From Bryobacterales bacterium (lineage in GTDB: Bacteria; Acidobacteriota; Terriglobia; Bryobacterales; Bryobacteraceae), in the NCBI GenBank assembly GCA_020852175.1, contig JADZBH010000006.1:62001-126000 (forward strand): a DNA stretch of 64,000 nt, in the 5' to 3' direction. Position 1 is the stretch's first letter. The number at the start of each line of letters is the position of its first letter. The translations under genes and the position numbers were made by a program. Of the stretch, positions 42,274 through 51,071 are shown one piece after another. The notes under the pieces are model-generated. The model was not told the DNA's origin. It saw only the letters and a list, made by a program, of their open reading frames with translations, and searched no databases.

Positions 42274-44607
42274 CTACCTTACGAACTCCCACGCCGGTTC
42301 GGCCAGCCGTCCGGACATGCGCCGGGCCCGTCCGGCGGGCGTGACAAGGTCCAGCACGATTCTGCCATCTTGCGCCGATGCGCCCGTTCCGTGTACCGGC
42401 TCCTCACCATTCTCCAACTGAAGCCGGGGGAATTGCCAGCGCCATATGCCGCGTTCCCGCAGCAGTGTGAACGGCGCATCCTGAATTGTCCAGCGCGTTT
42501 CGCCCGCCAGCGCCAGGTTCCTGCCGCGCAGGTTTCCCTGAATGCGCAGTGCACGCAGCAAATCCTGCCCCGTTCCGGCCGCTTCGAAACCCGCCTCGCC
42601 GTCCACCACGCCCTGCCGCCACGGAAACCCGTGCAACGCGAACGTACCTTCATAGGCGGGTTCCGCGCCCTCCAGCGATGCCTTCGCCGCTCCGCTCAGC
42701 ACTCCGCCTCCAGCCAGCGCCGTGAACTCCGAGATCGACACCGACGGCCCCTGCCATTGGAAGCGGAACGCAACCTGCGCGATCTCCCTTCCCCCGGCTT
42801 CCAACTGGCCGATGCGCACGCCGCCCTGGATCCGCCGCCCGGACATCCACTCCGGCAGGTCATTGGCGCCCATGCCCAGGGCTCGCACGAGAAAACCGCT
42901 GCGGCGGCGGAGAGCCGGCAGCAGCAGCCGCTCCAATTCGCCCGCCTGCACCTTTTCGATGACCAGCGCCAGTTCCTGGCGCTTCCGTGCGCCTCCCTGT
43001 TCACGAAGGCTGCCGCGCAACTCCGTGGCGCCGATGCGGCCGCTGAAGGAAGAGACCGTCAAGTCCTGGGGCTTCCAGCTCAACTGCGCCCGCGCCAGCT
43101 CCAATTCCGACGCCAAGCCGGGTACGGCCAGCTTCATGCCCGACACCTCTCCGTCGGCCTGCCACACCGGCGGTCCGTCCAGCGCGGCCGTCAGCCACAA
43201 ACTTCCGTGCCAGCGTCCCGCGCCTCCGCGGTGCAACAGTGGCAGGCCGCCCGGTTCGGCCACCAGCGGCAGCAGCGATTTCAGATGTTGCAGCGAGACG
43301 CCCGCCGACTGCATCCGGAGGGTGTATCCCGACGGGCTGTACTCGCCCTCCAACCGCACCGTCTCCTGATTGGGAAGGCGGAAGACCGCGGGCGTCAGCA
43401 GCAGGCGCTCGCCCTCGATCTTCATCCGCGCTTCCGCGAATGAAGCCACTTCGCCGCCCTGCACCGACACTGAGCCATCGCTCAGCCTGAATCCCCCTTG
43501 CCAGCGGTGTCTCTCGTCGTAGCCGATGGCTCCGCTCAACACGCCGTTCCATTGGAACCGTCCCGGCACGGCGAAGCCCAACTCGGCCACCAGCGGCTGC
43601 ACCGAAGCGGCCGGCGCGTTGGCCGCCGTGGCCAGCATGGCCCAGCGCGGACGGCCCATCAAATCCGCCCCGCGCAGCCGTGCGTCGAAAGGCGAGTGGC
43701 CCTTCGCGCCGCTGGTATGCAAGTCAACCGTCTGTCCCGGCAGATTGAGCGTGCCTTCGATATTCAGGCCCGGTCCTCCGGCGCTGCCCAGCAGCCAGTC
43801 GAAGCGTTCCAGGTCCTCCAATTGCACGCGTCCGCGCAGGCCGATCCGGCTCAGCGGTCCTTCGAGCGATGCCCGCCCGCTGAAAAAGCCGGCGAGGTTG
43901 GAACCCTGCCCGAGGGAGAGCATCATCAGTTCGGCGATCGGGCTGCGGGTCAGGGTCAGGTTCAGGTCCAGCTCCGATTCACGCCCTGGCATCACGCGAA
44001 CCCGCCCCCGTCCGCTGAACCGCCCGAAACCGCGCAAACCGCGATCCGTGCGGGCCGGCTCGCCTTCAATGTAGAGAGACAGTTCCTGTTCGCTGGCGGC
44101 CTCCACGCGCAATTCCGCGTCGCCCAGGTAGTACGGAGACTTCCATTCTCCGATGCGGAAATTGAGGCGGGCCCCGCTTAGGCCGATCTCCGGAAACTCG
44201 CCGCCGCCCGCGCTTTTCAGCACCTGTTCCAACAGCGGCTGTGCATTCCACCCGCCCGAGCGCGCCTTGGCCAGATTCACGCTGGGAGCCACCAGTTGCA
44301 GCCGTTCAAACTCGAAGCGTCCCCGCAACAGAGGAGCCAGCCGTAAGGTTGCCTCCAGCGTCTCGACATAGGCGAATGGCTCCGCGCCGAGCTTCGGGTC
44401 TTCGTGAATCACCACCTGGTCGATGGAAAATCCGCGGCCCACGAGGCTGAACCGGATGGGCCCGTTGATCTCCACCGTGCGTCCGAGGCCCTGTTCGAGC
44501 GCCGCGCGAATGGCGCCGGCGAACCGGTCCGCCTTCAGAAAAGGCGCGCCCAGGGCGGCCAGGGCAAGCGCCCCGAGCGCGCACGCCGCCAGCAGCTTCC
44601 GGCTCAT
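42274..44607 (-). CDS. AsmA-family envelope protein
   Basis: 777 aa. One N-terminal membrane helix (LLAACALGALALAALGAPFL) precedes an AsmA domain with LGRTVEINGPIRFSLVGRGF and LRLAPLLRGRFEFERLQL, the usual AsmA opening. The long periplasmic body is beta-rich with repeated groove-like segments. AsmA-like proteins are linked to lipid transport between the membranes. It overlaps the upstream mocA-like gene as ATGA and is followed 2 bp later by the GAF gene. Confidence 0.87.
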   Translation of the reverse strand: MSRKLLAACALGALALAALGAPFLKADRFAGAIRAALEQGLGRTVEINGPIRFSLVGRGFSIDQVVIHEDPKLGAEPFAYVETLEATLRLAPLLRGRFEFERLQLVAPSVNLAKARSGGWNAQPLLEQVLKSAGGGEFPEIGLSGARLNFRIGEWKSPYYLGDAELRVEAASEQELSLYIEGEPARTDRGLRGFGRFSGRGRVRVMPGRESELDLNLTLTRSPIAELMMLSLGQGSNLAGFFSGRASLEGPLSRIGLRGRVQLEDLERFDWLLGSAGGPGLNIEGTLNLPGQTVDLHTSGAKGHSPFDARLRGADLMGRPRWAMLATAANAPAASVQPLVAELGFAVPGRFQWNGVLSGAIGYDERHRWQGGFRLSDGSVSVQGGEVASFAEARMKIEGERLLLTPAVFRLPNQETVRLEGEYSPSGYTLRMQSAGVSLQHLKSLLPLVAEPGGLPLLHRGGAGRWHGSLWLTAALDGPPVWQADGEVSGMKLAVPGLASELELARAQLSWKPQDLTVSSFSGRIGATELRGSLREQGGARKRQELALVIEKVQAGELERLLLPALRRRSGFLVRALGMGANDLPEWMSGRRIQGGVRIGQLEAGGREIAQVAFRFQWQGPSVSISEFTALAGGGVLSGAAKASLEGAEPAYEGTFALHGFPWRQGVVDGEAGFEAAGTGQDLLRALRIQGNLRGRNLALAGETRWTIQDAPFTLLRERGIWRWQFPRLQLENGEEPVHGTGASAQDGRIVLDLVTPAGRARRMSGRLAEPAWEFVR

Positions 44608-45209
44608 CGGGAGAACTCCCGTTCGAGCGCCGCGAACGACTCCGGATCATCGGCGTCGCGGTGAATCGCCGCGTCGTCCACGTCCACGTAGCGTAGGCGC
44701 TCCTCCCCGGCGCGAATCACCGTGTGCACCGCGCACGCGGGGCCGAGCCGGAGCAATTCTTCCGCCACGCATCGCGACACCAGCACGGGATGGCCCCTGC
44801 GGCCGCCGTGGCGCGGCGCCAGGATCCGTGTCCAGGGCGCTCTATACCATTCGGCGCGCATGGCGGCAATCGTCCGCGAGTCGATGGCAGGATAGTCCAC
44901 GGGAAGGAAGAAGACGCCGTTGGCCCCGCGCGCGGCCCGCAACCCGCACTGCAATGAACTCAGCATGCCCCGCTCCGGCTCCGGATTCACCACCACGCGC
45001 GCCCCGCGCACGGCGGGCAATTCCGCCTGAATGGCCACCGAGCCGTGTCCCAGCACGATACAGGCCTCGCCGGCCGCCTCCACGAAGATGCGCGCCAGCC
45101 GCGCCGCCACCGGCTCGCCCCGCCAGCGCAGCAATGCTTTAGGCGCGCCCATGCGCGTGGACGCCCCGCCGGCCAGGATCACGGCCGAAAGAGAGGACGG
45201 CGTGTTCAC
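44604..45209 (-). CDS. MobA/MocA-like nucleotidyltransferase (molybdenum cofactor)
   Basis: 201 aa from a GTG at 45209 that overlaps xdhC as GTGA. NTP-transferase motifs are AVILAGGASTRMGAPKALL (signature loop), NPEPERGMLSSLQCGL and FFLPVDYPAIDSRTI (metal-binding Asp). Members add CMP or GMP to molybdopterin. Pairing with an XdhC protein indicates the MocA type, serving xanthine dehydrogenase/CO dehydrogenase-like enzymes. No such molybdoenzyme is in the window. Confidence 0.85.
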   Translation of the reverse strand: MNTPSSLSAVILAGGASTRMGAPKALLRWRGEPVAARLARIFVEAAGEACIVLGHGSVAIQAELPAVRGARVVVNPEPERGMLSSLQCGLRAARGANGVFFLPVDYPAIDSRTIAAMRAEWYRAPWTRILAPRHGGRRGHPVLVSRCVAEELLRLGPACAVHTVIRAGEERLRYVDVDDAAIHRDADDPESFAALEREFSR

Positions 45210-46072
45210 TTGACGCGAGTAACCGGTTCTCCCGCCGCCACGGCCGCCAGCCGCCGCCCGGGATTCACGAAGATCGACTTCGACGCGTTCCGCCAATCGC
45301 CCTCCGGCTGGCGCCGCACGGCGATCATCTCGGCCACCACGCTTACGGCGATCTCCTCCGGCGAAATCGCGCCAATATCCAGGCCCATGGGCGCGTGCAG
45401 GCGTTCGAACGCGCTCTCCGGCACCCCTTCCTTCCGGATCTCCTTCATGACGCCCAGAACCTTGCGCCGGCTGCCGATCATGGCGATGTAGCGCGCCGGC
45501 TGCTCGATTGCCCAGCGTAGAACGCGCATGTCGTCGCGGTGCCCGCGCGTCACGATCACAATGTAGGACGAGGTGTTCAAGTCGAGTTTCGGGAAAATCT
45601 CCTCGTACTCTCCGGCGATCACCTCGTCGGCCTCGGGAAAGCGCTCACGGCTGGCGAACGATTCGCGATCATCCACCACCACCGTCGCGAAGCCGGCCAT
45701 GGAGGCCACCTTCGACAGGCATCTCGACACATGGCCGGCGCCGAAAATGTAGGCGCACAACTGAGGCACGATCGGCTCGACAAAGATATCCAACTGGCCT
45801 CCGCAGATCAGGCCGTTGTCGTAGGCGGCATCCTGTCCCAGGTTGAATTTCAAGTGACGGGGCTGTCCGGTTTCCATCGCTTCGCGCGCCGCGGTCCACA
45901 CCTCGGCCTCCACGCAGCCGCCGCCCACCGTGCCGGCGATCGACCCATCGGCGCGCACCAGCATCTTCGCGCTCTCATAGCTGGGGATGGACCCGTTCAC
46001 CTGCACGATCGTCGCCAGGGCGCACTTCTGGCCGCTCCGCCGCAGCCGGACGATCTCGCCATAAATGTCCAT
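45206..46072 (-). CDS. xdhC: XdhC/CoxI-family molybdoenzyme maturation protein
   Basis: 288 aa. The N-terminal XdhC_CoxI domain (ALATIVQVNGSIPSYESAKM, GGGCVEAEVWTAARE) is followed by a Rossmann domain (YIFGAGHVSRCLSKVASMAG, VIVTRGHRDDMRVLRWAIE, IGSRRKVLGVMKEI). XdhC proteins bind molybdenum cofactor and insert the sulfurated form into xanthine dehydrogenase-family apoenzymes. It is the first gene of the overlapping operon that ends with the aminotransferase, and is divergent from the MBL gene. Confidence 0.92.
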   Translation of the reverse strand: MDIYGEIVRLRRSGQKCALATIVQVNGSIPSYESAKMLVRADGSIAGTVGGGCVEAEVWTAAREAMETGQPRHLKFNLGQDAAYDNGLICGGQLDIFVEPIVPQLCAYIFGAGHVSRCLSKVASMAGFATVVVDDRESFASRERFPEADEVIAGEYEEIFPKLDLNTSSYIVIVTRGHRDDMRVLRWAIEQPARYIAMIGSRRKVLGVMKEIRKEGVPESAFERLHAPMGLDIGAISPEEIAVSVVAEMIAVRRQPEGDWRNASKSIFVNPGRRLAAVAAGEPVTRVK

Positions 46073-46142
46073 CGTCCCCTGATTTTAGCGCGGCGCCCCG
46101 GTACGATTCACGCCCGCGCGCCACGCTATACTGTCCCCCATC

Positions 46143-47012
46143 ATGAGTTTCCAATCCCGGTTCGCCTGGCCCGCCCGTTGTGCCGCCGCGCTCCTTGCCG
46201 CCGCCGGCCTGTACACGGCCTGGACTCAACAGACTCCAGCGGATCCGCCGCTTACCGTCGAGAAGATCGCCGAGGACCTCCACGTCATCGTGGGCGCCGG
46301 GGGCAACATCGGCGTGCTTACCACGGACGAGGGCGTCATCCTGATCGACGACAAGTTTGACCGCAATGTCGAAGGCATTCTGGAGAAGGTGAAGTCCATC
46401 TCCTCCAAGCCCATCCGCTATGTGCTGAACACTCACCTGCACGGCGACCACACGGGCGGCAACGCCAGGATCGCTTCGCTGACCGGCGCCGTTCTGTTCG
46501 CCCATGCCAACGCCCGCGCACTGATGGTGGAAAAGAAGATGCCGGGGCTGCAAAACGTTACTTTCAACGACCGCGCCTCCATCCATCTGGGCGGCAAGAC
46601 GATCGAAGCCTACTACTTTGGCCGCAGCCACACCAACGGCGACGTGGTCTATTATTTCCCGGACCACAAGGTGATTCACACCGGCGACATGTTCGCCGTG
46701 GGCGGCCCGTTCATCGACTACTCGTCCGGCGGAAGCGGCCGCGATTTCGTGCGGACGCTCGCCAAGGCCCTCGAACTGAACTTCGAGACCGTTATTCCCG
46801 GCCACGGCGGCCCGGTTCTGAAGAAGTCCGATCTGGCCGCGTTCCGCGGCGAACTGGCGGACGCGGAGGCGCAGATCGGCAAGCTGATCCGCGAAGGCAA
46901 GCCGAAGGATCAGGCCAGGACGCTGCTGCGCACGGCGGACTTCAGGATGTGCTGCAAATCGGCGCTGTGGGAGCGCGCCATCCCCGGGTTGTGGGACGAA
47001 TTATCGCGGTAG
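46143..47012 (+). CDS. Secreted MBL-fold metallohydrolase
   Basis: 289 aa with an N-terminal signal anchor (AALLAAAGLYTAWTQ). Zinc motifs are THLHGDHTGGN (HxHxDH), a His in GRSHTNGDVV, Asp in HTGDMF and His in IPGHGGPVL, so the full metallo-beta-lactamase-fold site is present. The C-terminal tail has two adjacent Cys (MCCKSA). It could be a beta-lactamase-like or quinoprotein relay-like hydrolase; the substrate is not readable. Confidence 0.88.
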   Translation: MSFQSRFAWPARCAAALLAAAGLYTAWTQQTPADPPLTVEKIAEDLHVIVGAGGNIGVLTTDEGVILIDDKFDRNVEGILEKVKSISSKPIRYVLNTHLHGDHTGGNARIASLTGAVLFAHANARALMVEKKMPGLQNVTFNDRASIHLGGKTIEAYYFGRSHTNGDVVYYFPDHKVIHTGDMFAVGGPFIDYSSGGSGRDFVRTLAKALELNFETVIPGHGGPVLKKSDLAAFRGELADAEAQIGKLIREGKPKDQARTLLRTADFRMCCKSALWERAIPGLWDELSR

Positions 47013-47022
47013 CAGCGGGCGG

Positions 47023-47550
47023 CTACTTCGCCTTGAGCAGGGCGATGATCTCGTTCCGCATGCGTATTTCGCCGCCCGGCGGAGGCTTCAACTGCCCGCC
47101 ATGCTGGTGGCGCACCATCCCCTTGCGGTCGACGATGGCCGTCTGCGGAAGATAGAAGATCGACGCCATGGGATGTTGCAAGAACTCCTGCGCCTTGTCG
47201 CGCGAGACGATCCCGATGGGAAACGTCGCGCCCGATGCGTTGAGGAAGTTGCCCAGATCCTTGGCCGCGTTGTCGTTCGTGGCCAGTCCGATGGCCTGGA
47301 AGCCTTGCGCCTTGAATTCGCGGTAGTAGCCGTCTAGCAGCTTTCCCGAGTGCTGGCAGGCCTGGCAGTAGGTGAGCAGGAACTCGACGGCGAGCACCTT
47401 GCCCGCGTACTTTTTCAGGTCTCCTTCGCGGCCGTCGGGCCATGTGAACTTGACCGGCACGGCAGGCCGCGGCAATTGAACGGCATGCGCCGCGGGCGCC
47501 AGCGCCGCCGCCGGCAGCGTCAGCAAAAGCCTCCGGCTGAACCTGTCCAT
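47023..47550 (-). CDS. Exported TlpA/redoxin-like protein (copy 2 of tandem pair)
   Basis: 175 aa. The N-terminus has twin Arg and a hydrophobic stretch (SRRLLLTLPAAALAPAAHA), a Tat- or Sec-like signal. The thioredoxin fold has the active-site motif LLTYCQACQHSGKLL (CxxC) and the cis-Pro strand ASIFYLPQTAIVDRKG. It probably acts as a periplasmic thiol-disulfide protein. It is about one third identical by eye to the neighbour at 47582, 31 bp upstream, which suggests tandem duplication. Confidence 0.87.
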   Translation of the reverse strand: MDRFSRRLLLTLPAAALAPAAHAVQLPRPAVPVKFTWPDGREGDLKKYAGKVLAVEFLLTYCQACQHSGKLLDGYYREFKAQGFQAIGLATNDNAAKDLGNFLNASGATFPIGIVSRDKAQEFLQHPMASIFYLPQTAIVDRKGMVRHQHGGQLKPPPGGEIRMRNEIIALLKAK

Positions 47551-47581
47551 CAGCGTGATTCTCCTTCCGCGTTCGCCGCGC

Positions 47582-48184
47582 CTAGCTTTGCTTGGCGGCC
47601 TTTTTCGCCGGAGCCTTCTTCGAACCCGGCCTGGCCGCGGGAGCCCCTTCGTTCAGCAGTTGGGCGATCTCCTTGCGCATGTTCGCTTCCTCGTTCGCGT
47701 AGAACGACTGATCTTCCCCGGGATGATGAAAGCGGATGACGCCCTTGCGGTCAATAATCACCAGTTGGGGCATGTACATCGTCTTCATGAAGGGATGCTG
47801 CAGGAAGTTGTGCGACATCTCGCGCGAGCCATAACCCACCGGGTAGGTGAGATTCAGCTTCTGCGAATACTCCGCGATGAGCATGTGCGCCATGTCGTTT
47901 ACCGCCACGCCGAGCATCTGCACCTGCTTTTCGCCGAACTCCTGATAGAGCTTCTGCATGATCGCCGAGCAGCGCTGGCAGTGAGGGCAGGTGGTGAGGA
48001 GAAATTCGAGCGCCACCACTTTCCCCTTGTAGCTGGCCAGGTCGATCGTCTTGCCGTCGGCCAGACGGAAGGCCAGCGGGGGCGCGGGTTGTGGCGTATT
48101 CATCGCGCTGGCGGCTACGGCAGTCAGGCCCGCGGCCACGGGCAGCGCAATCATGCGGCGTCGGCTGATCGTATGGGTCGGCAT
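47582..48184 (-). CDS. Exported TlpA/redoxin-like protein (copy 1 of tandem pair)
   Basis: 200 aa. Twin-arginine-like start (ISRRRMIALPVAAGLTAVA), then a thioredoxin fold with FLLTTCPHCQRCSAIM (CPHC, the thioredoxin-type active site, plus one further Cys) and MYMPQLVIIDRKGVIRF. The C-terminus adds a Lys/Ala-rich tail (GSKKAPAKKAAKQS) that the other copy lacks. It is likely periplasmic and redox-active. It is transcribed with the downstream copy. Confidence 0.87.
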   Translation of the reverse strand: MPTHTISRRRMIALPVAAGLTAVAASAMNTPQPAPPLAFRLADGKTIDLASYKGKVVALEFLLTTCPHCQRCSAIMQKLYQEFGEKQVQMLGVAVNDMAHMLIAEYSQKLNLTYPVGYGSREMSHNFLQHPFMKTMYMPQLVIIDRKGVIRFHHPGEDQSFYANEEANMRKEIAQLLNEGAPAARPGSKKAPAKKAAKQS

Positions 48185-48223
48185 CTTTAATTACTGTATC
48201 AATCCTAAATTAAATTCCAAGCC

Positions 48224-49459
48224 TCACCGCGCCGGGGCGGGCCACCCCTCTACGCTCGAGACCGTGTTGGCCTGCACCGTCACGGTGAAGCCGCCATCCT
48301 CGTTGGTTCCCGTCAGCCGCTCGGGGCCCTCATCGCTGAACTCGCACTGTTTCGACTTCCCGGCCAGGATTTTCCGGTAGGAAGCGAAATAACGCTGGGC
48401 CGCTTCCGGAGTGGACCACGCCGAGGCGTAGCGCAGCAGCACGCGCCCGGTCTTCTTCTGTTCGTGCAAATCGTACTCGCCCGCCCGCCATTCCACGGCC
48501 ACAGCTTCGTTTTCCTTATCGTAAAGGCGCAACAGCATTTGGTGATCGAACTCGCCCGAGGTGCCCAGCGCCAGTTGTTTCCATCCTTTGTCCCACTTGC
48601 CGCCGCCGGACGGCGCCGGCAGCGTCACACCCGGTTGGACGCGAGGCGAGGCAATCCGTTCCAGGTATTGTTCCGGGTGCAGTATCTCGCGTGTCGATCG
48701 AGGCGGCGTGGAGAACACCTTCTCGAAGCTTTCGTTGCCCAACTTCACCGTGACCGCCTGCTGGAACCGCAGGCCCTGCACATAGGGAAACATCAGGCTC
48801 TCCCGCAGATAGAGCGGCGACTGCTCAAAGACGGGAAACTGGCCCGAACCCGCGCCCGCCATGCGTCCCATCATGTCCACCAGGGATTGCGACGTGCGCA
48901 GCGACAGCCCCGCCTTGCGCGCCATGAACTCGCTCATCAGCCATGTGGCCTGGCCTTCCATCACCGCCTGGCGGGCCAGCATGGCATCGTCGGACTGCTC
49001 CGATTTGCGGATGTAGCGGTCCAGGTCGACGTGCTGGTCAGCCAGCGCATGCGCCAGTTCATGCACCAGGGCGATCCCCTGCATCAGCGTGCCCTGTCCA
49101 TCGAGCATCACCATGCGGTCCTTCTTGTAGTCGTAGAAGGCGGCGGCCTGCTCGGCCATCAGGTCGAGCGTCGATTCCTTCAGGTTGAAGTCGCGCGGCA
49201 CCAGGCCGAAGCGCCGCAGAGCCAGTTCCTCGATGCGGATATCGGCGGCGTCCACCATCTCGCCCACGCGCTTTTCGAGATAGGTCTTCAACCGGTCGCG
49301 CGTCATGGTGTCCATCGGCACCGGCTTACGGATCTTCCATCCGGTGATCTTACTCAGCTCGGCCAGGATTTCGGCGGGCGGCTCGGTCTGCGCGGCCAGA
49401 CGCGGCGCGGCCGTCCACAAAACAAGCGCCGCCAACGCCCAGGTGTGCTTCATATGCAT
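48224..49459 (-). CDS. Secreted zinc metalloprotease-like protein
   Basis: 411 aa from ATG 49459, which has GAGGA 5 bases upstream; an ATG at 49471 would overlap the MFS stop as ATGA. A signal peptide is present (MKHTWALAALVLWTAAPRLA). The motif ALVHELAHALADQH (HExxH, about residue 140) with a downstream Glu in VMEGQATWLM gives a gluzincin-like site. The rest is not a recognised family, and the C-terminal domain is beta-rich. It follows the MFS gene on the same strand. Confidence 0.8.
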   Translation of the reverse strand: MHMKHTWALAALVLWTAAPRLAAQTEPPAEILAELSKITGWKIRKPVPMDTMTRDRLKTYLEKRVGEMVDAADIRIEELALRRFGLVPRDFNLKESTLDLMAEQAAAFYDYKKDRMVMLDGQGTLMQGIALVHELAHALADQHVDLDRYIRKSEQSDDAMLARQAVMEGQATWLMSEFMARKAGLSLRTSQSLVDMMGRMAGAGSGQFPVFEQSPLYLRESLMFPYVQGLRFQQAVTVKLGNESFEKVFSTPPRSTREILHPEQYLERIASPRVQPGVTLPAPSGGGKWDKGWKQLALGTSGEFDHQMLLRLYDKENEAVAVEWRAGEYDLHEQKKTGRVLLRYASAWSTPEAAQRYFASYRKILAGKSKQCEFSDEGPERLTGTNEDGGFTVTVQANTVSSVEGWPAPAR

Positions 49460-49467
49460 GATTGTCC

Positions 49468-50685
49468 TCATTGTCGCAGCGCCACGGCCTGCACCTCGTT
49501 CCGCGCGCGCAGGAAGGCGAGCGCGGCCGCCAGCGTGCACAGCGCCCCCAGGCACACCGTCCAGCGCACGCCCAGGCGTTCGGCCACGGCTCCGGCGCTG
49601 AAGTTGCCCAAGGGCAGCATGCCCACCACGGTCATCGTATAAAGTGCCATGACCCGGCCCCGGAACCGGTCGTCGATGATCGTCTGAATCAGTGCGTTGG
49701 TCGCGGCCAGTTGTCTCATCGTCGAGAAACCGCCGATCCAGGCGCCCGCCAGCACGATGGAATAGGTGGGGGCCCAGGCGAAAATCATCAGTCCCGTGGC
49801 CACGCCGAGAGCGCTCAAATTCACCACGCGCGGCAGAACCGCCGTGGAAGATTCTCCGGCCAGCGCCAGCGTGCCCACCACGGCGCCAATGCCGAACGAA
49901 CCGAGAATGAACCCCAGCCCCTGCGAGCCGCGGTGAAAGATGGCATCGGCGAACACCGGCCCCAGCACCAGCACGGGCGCCGAACCGAAATTCATCACGG
50001 CCGTCAGCCCCAGTAGCGCCCGCAGCGGCCTGTTCTGGCGCACATAATCGAATCCGCCGCGCAAGTGTTCCAGCGGCGATTGCCCCGCCGGGGCCGGTGC
50101 GGGTTCGACCGAACGCATCAGCACAAAGCAGGCCAGCACAGCCAGAAACGAGATGGCGTTCACCAGGAAGCAGGCCGCCTCGCCCAGCAACGCCACGCCC
50201 AGTCCGCCCAGCGACGGCCCCACCACGCGGGCCGCGTTGAAGGTCATCGAATTCAGCGCGATCGCATTCGGCAAATCCTCCTTCCCCACCATGTGGACGT
50301 AGAGCGCCTGCCGCGCCGGAATCTCGAAGGCATTACACGTGCCCATCACGAGCGCCAGCAGCGTGATCATCCAAACCTGCACCGTGTTCGTGTAGGTGAG
50401 CGCGGCCAGCACCAGCGCCTGGCACATCAGCACGGCCTGCATCCAGATGACGGTGCGGCGGCGTGGGTAGCGGTCGGCGACCAGTCCGCCGAGCGGTCCC
50501 AGCACCAGAACGGGAATGTAGGTGGCAAAGCCCACCGTGCCCATCAGCAGCGTGGAGTGGGTCAAACGGTACACCAGCCAACTGAGCGCGAGAGACTGCA
50601 TCCAGGTGCCGGTGAGTGAAATCAACTGGCCCGCGACATACAGCCGGAAGTCGCGGTGGTTCAGGGCGCGGAACAGCCCTGGCAT
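49468..50685 (-). CDS. MFS transporter, exporter type
   Basis: 405 aa from ATG 50685 with about 12 membrane helices. Typical MFS features are the N-terminal ALNHRDFRLYVAGQLIS, the loop GGLVADRYPRRRTV between helices 2 and 3, and the middle loop near FDYVRQNRPLRALLGL. It resembles the DHA3/EntS group of exporters. The substrate is not determined. The longer frame to 50826 is Arg/Pro-rich and lacks the family start. Confidence 0.9.
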   Translation of the reverse strand: MPGLFRALNHRDFRLYVAGQLISLTGTWMQSLALSWLVYRLTHSTLLMGTVGFATYIPVLVLGPLGGLVADRYPRRRTVIWMQAVLMCQALVLAALTYTNTVQVWMITLLALVMGTCNAFEIPARQALYVHMVGKEDLPNAIALNSMTFNAARVVGPSLGGLGVALLGEAACFLVNAISFLAVLACFVLMRSVEPAPAPAGQSPLEHLRGGFDYVRQNRPLRALLGLTAVMNFGSAPVLVLGPVFADAIFHRGSQGLGFILGSFGIGAVVGTLALAGESSTAVLPRVVNLSALGVATGLMIFAWAPTYSIVLAGAWIGGFSTMRQLAATNALIQTIIDDRFRGRVMALYTMTVVGMLPLGNFSAGAVAERLGVRWTVCLGALCTLAAALAFLRARNEVQAVALRQ

Positions 50686-50899
50686 CAGCCCAGGCGCTCC
50701 CGGACGGCCGCCATGATGGGGCCATCGGCCGGCCCTGGATGGAAGGAGTGGCGGAACGGCATCGCTGCTTTCAGGATAGCGGGCAGGGGAACGGGCCCGC
50801 CGGGCGGCGGGATGCGCGCGGCCCATACATACGCCGCGCGAGTGCGGTGCGCTAGACTAGGGGATTCAGTCTTTCGCAGTGAATCAGGAGAATACCGTC

Positions 50900-51040
50900 T
50901 TGGCAGAGAAGCAGAACGAAAAGCTGTACAGCGCCGAAGCGATCGGCAGCGGTACGTTCATCATCAGCAAGCCGAAGCGCAAGCGCAAGAAATTGCAGCA
51001 GTCGCGCGTGAAGAGCCCGCAGCGCGGCGCGCGCAAGTAA
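50900..51040 (+). CDS. Small basic protein (46 aa), unknown function
   Basis: TTG start at 50900 with AGGAG 9 bases upstream; an in-frame GTG at 50879 lacks a ribosome site. The product starts LAEKQNEKLYSAEAIGSGTF, then IISKPKRKRKKLQQSRVK, and ends PQRGARK. It is strongly basic in its second half, like small nucleic-acid- or ribosome-binding proteins. Codon third positions are mostly G/C, as in neighbours. It stands alone between the MFS and glucarate dehydratase genes. Confidence 0.6.
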   Translation: MAEKQNEKLYSAEAIGSGTFIISKPKRKRKKLQQSRVKSPQRGARK

Positions 51041-51071
51041 GCGCGGCCCATCCTTTCCCTGGTCCGGCGCC

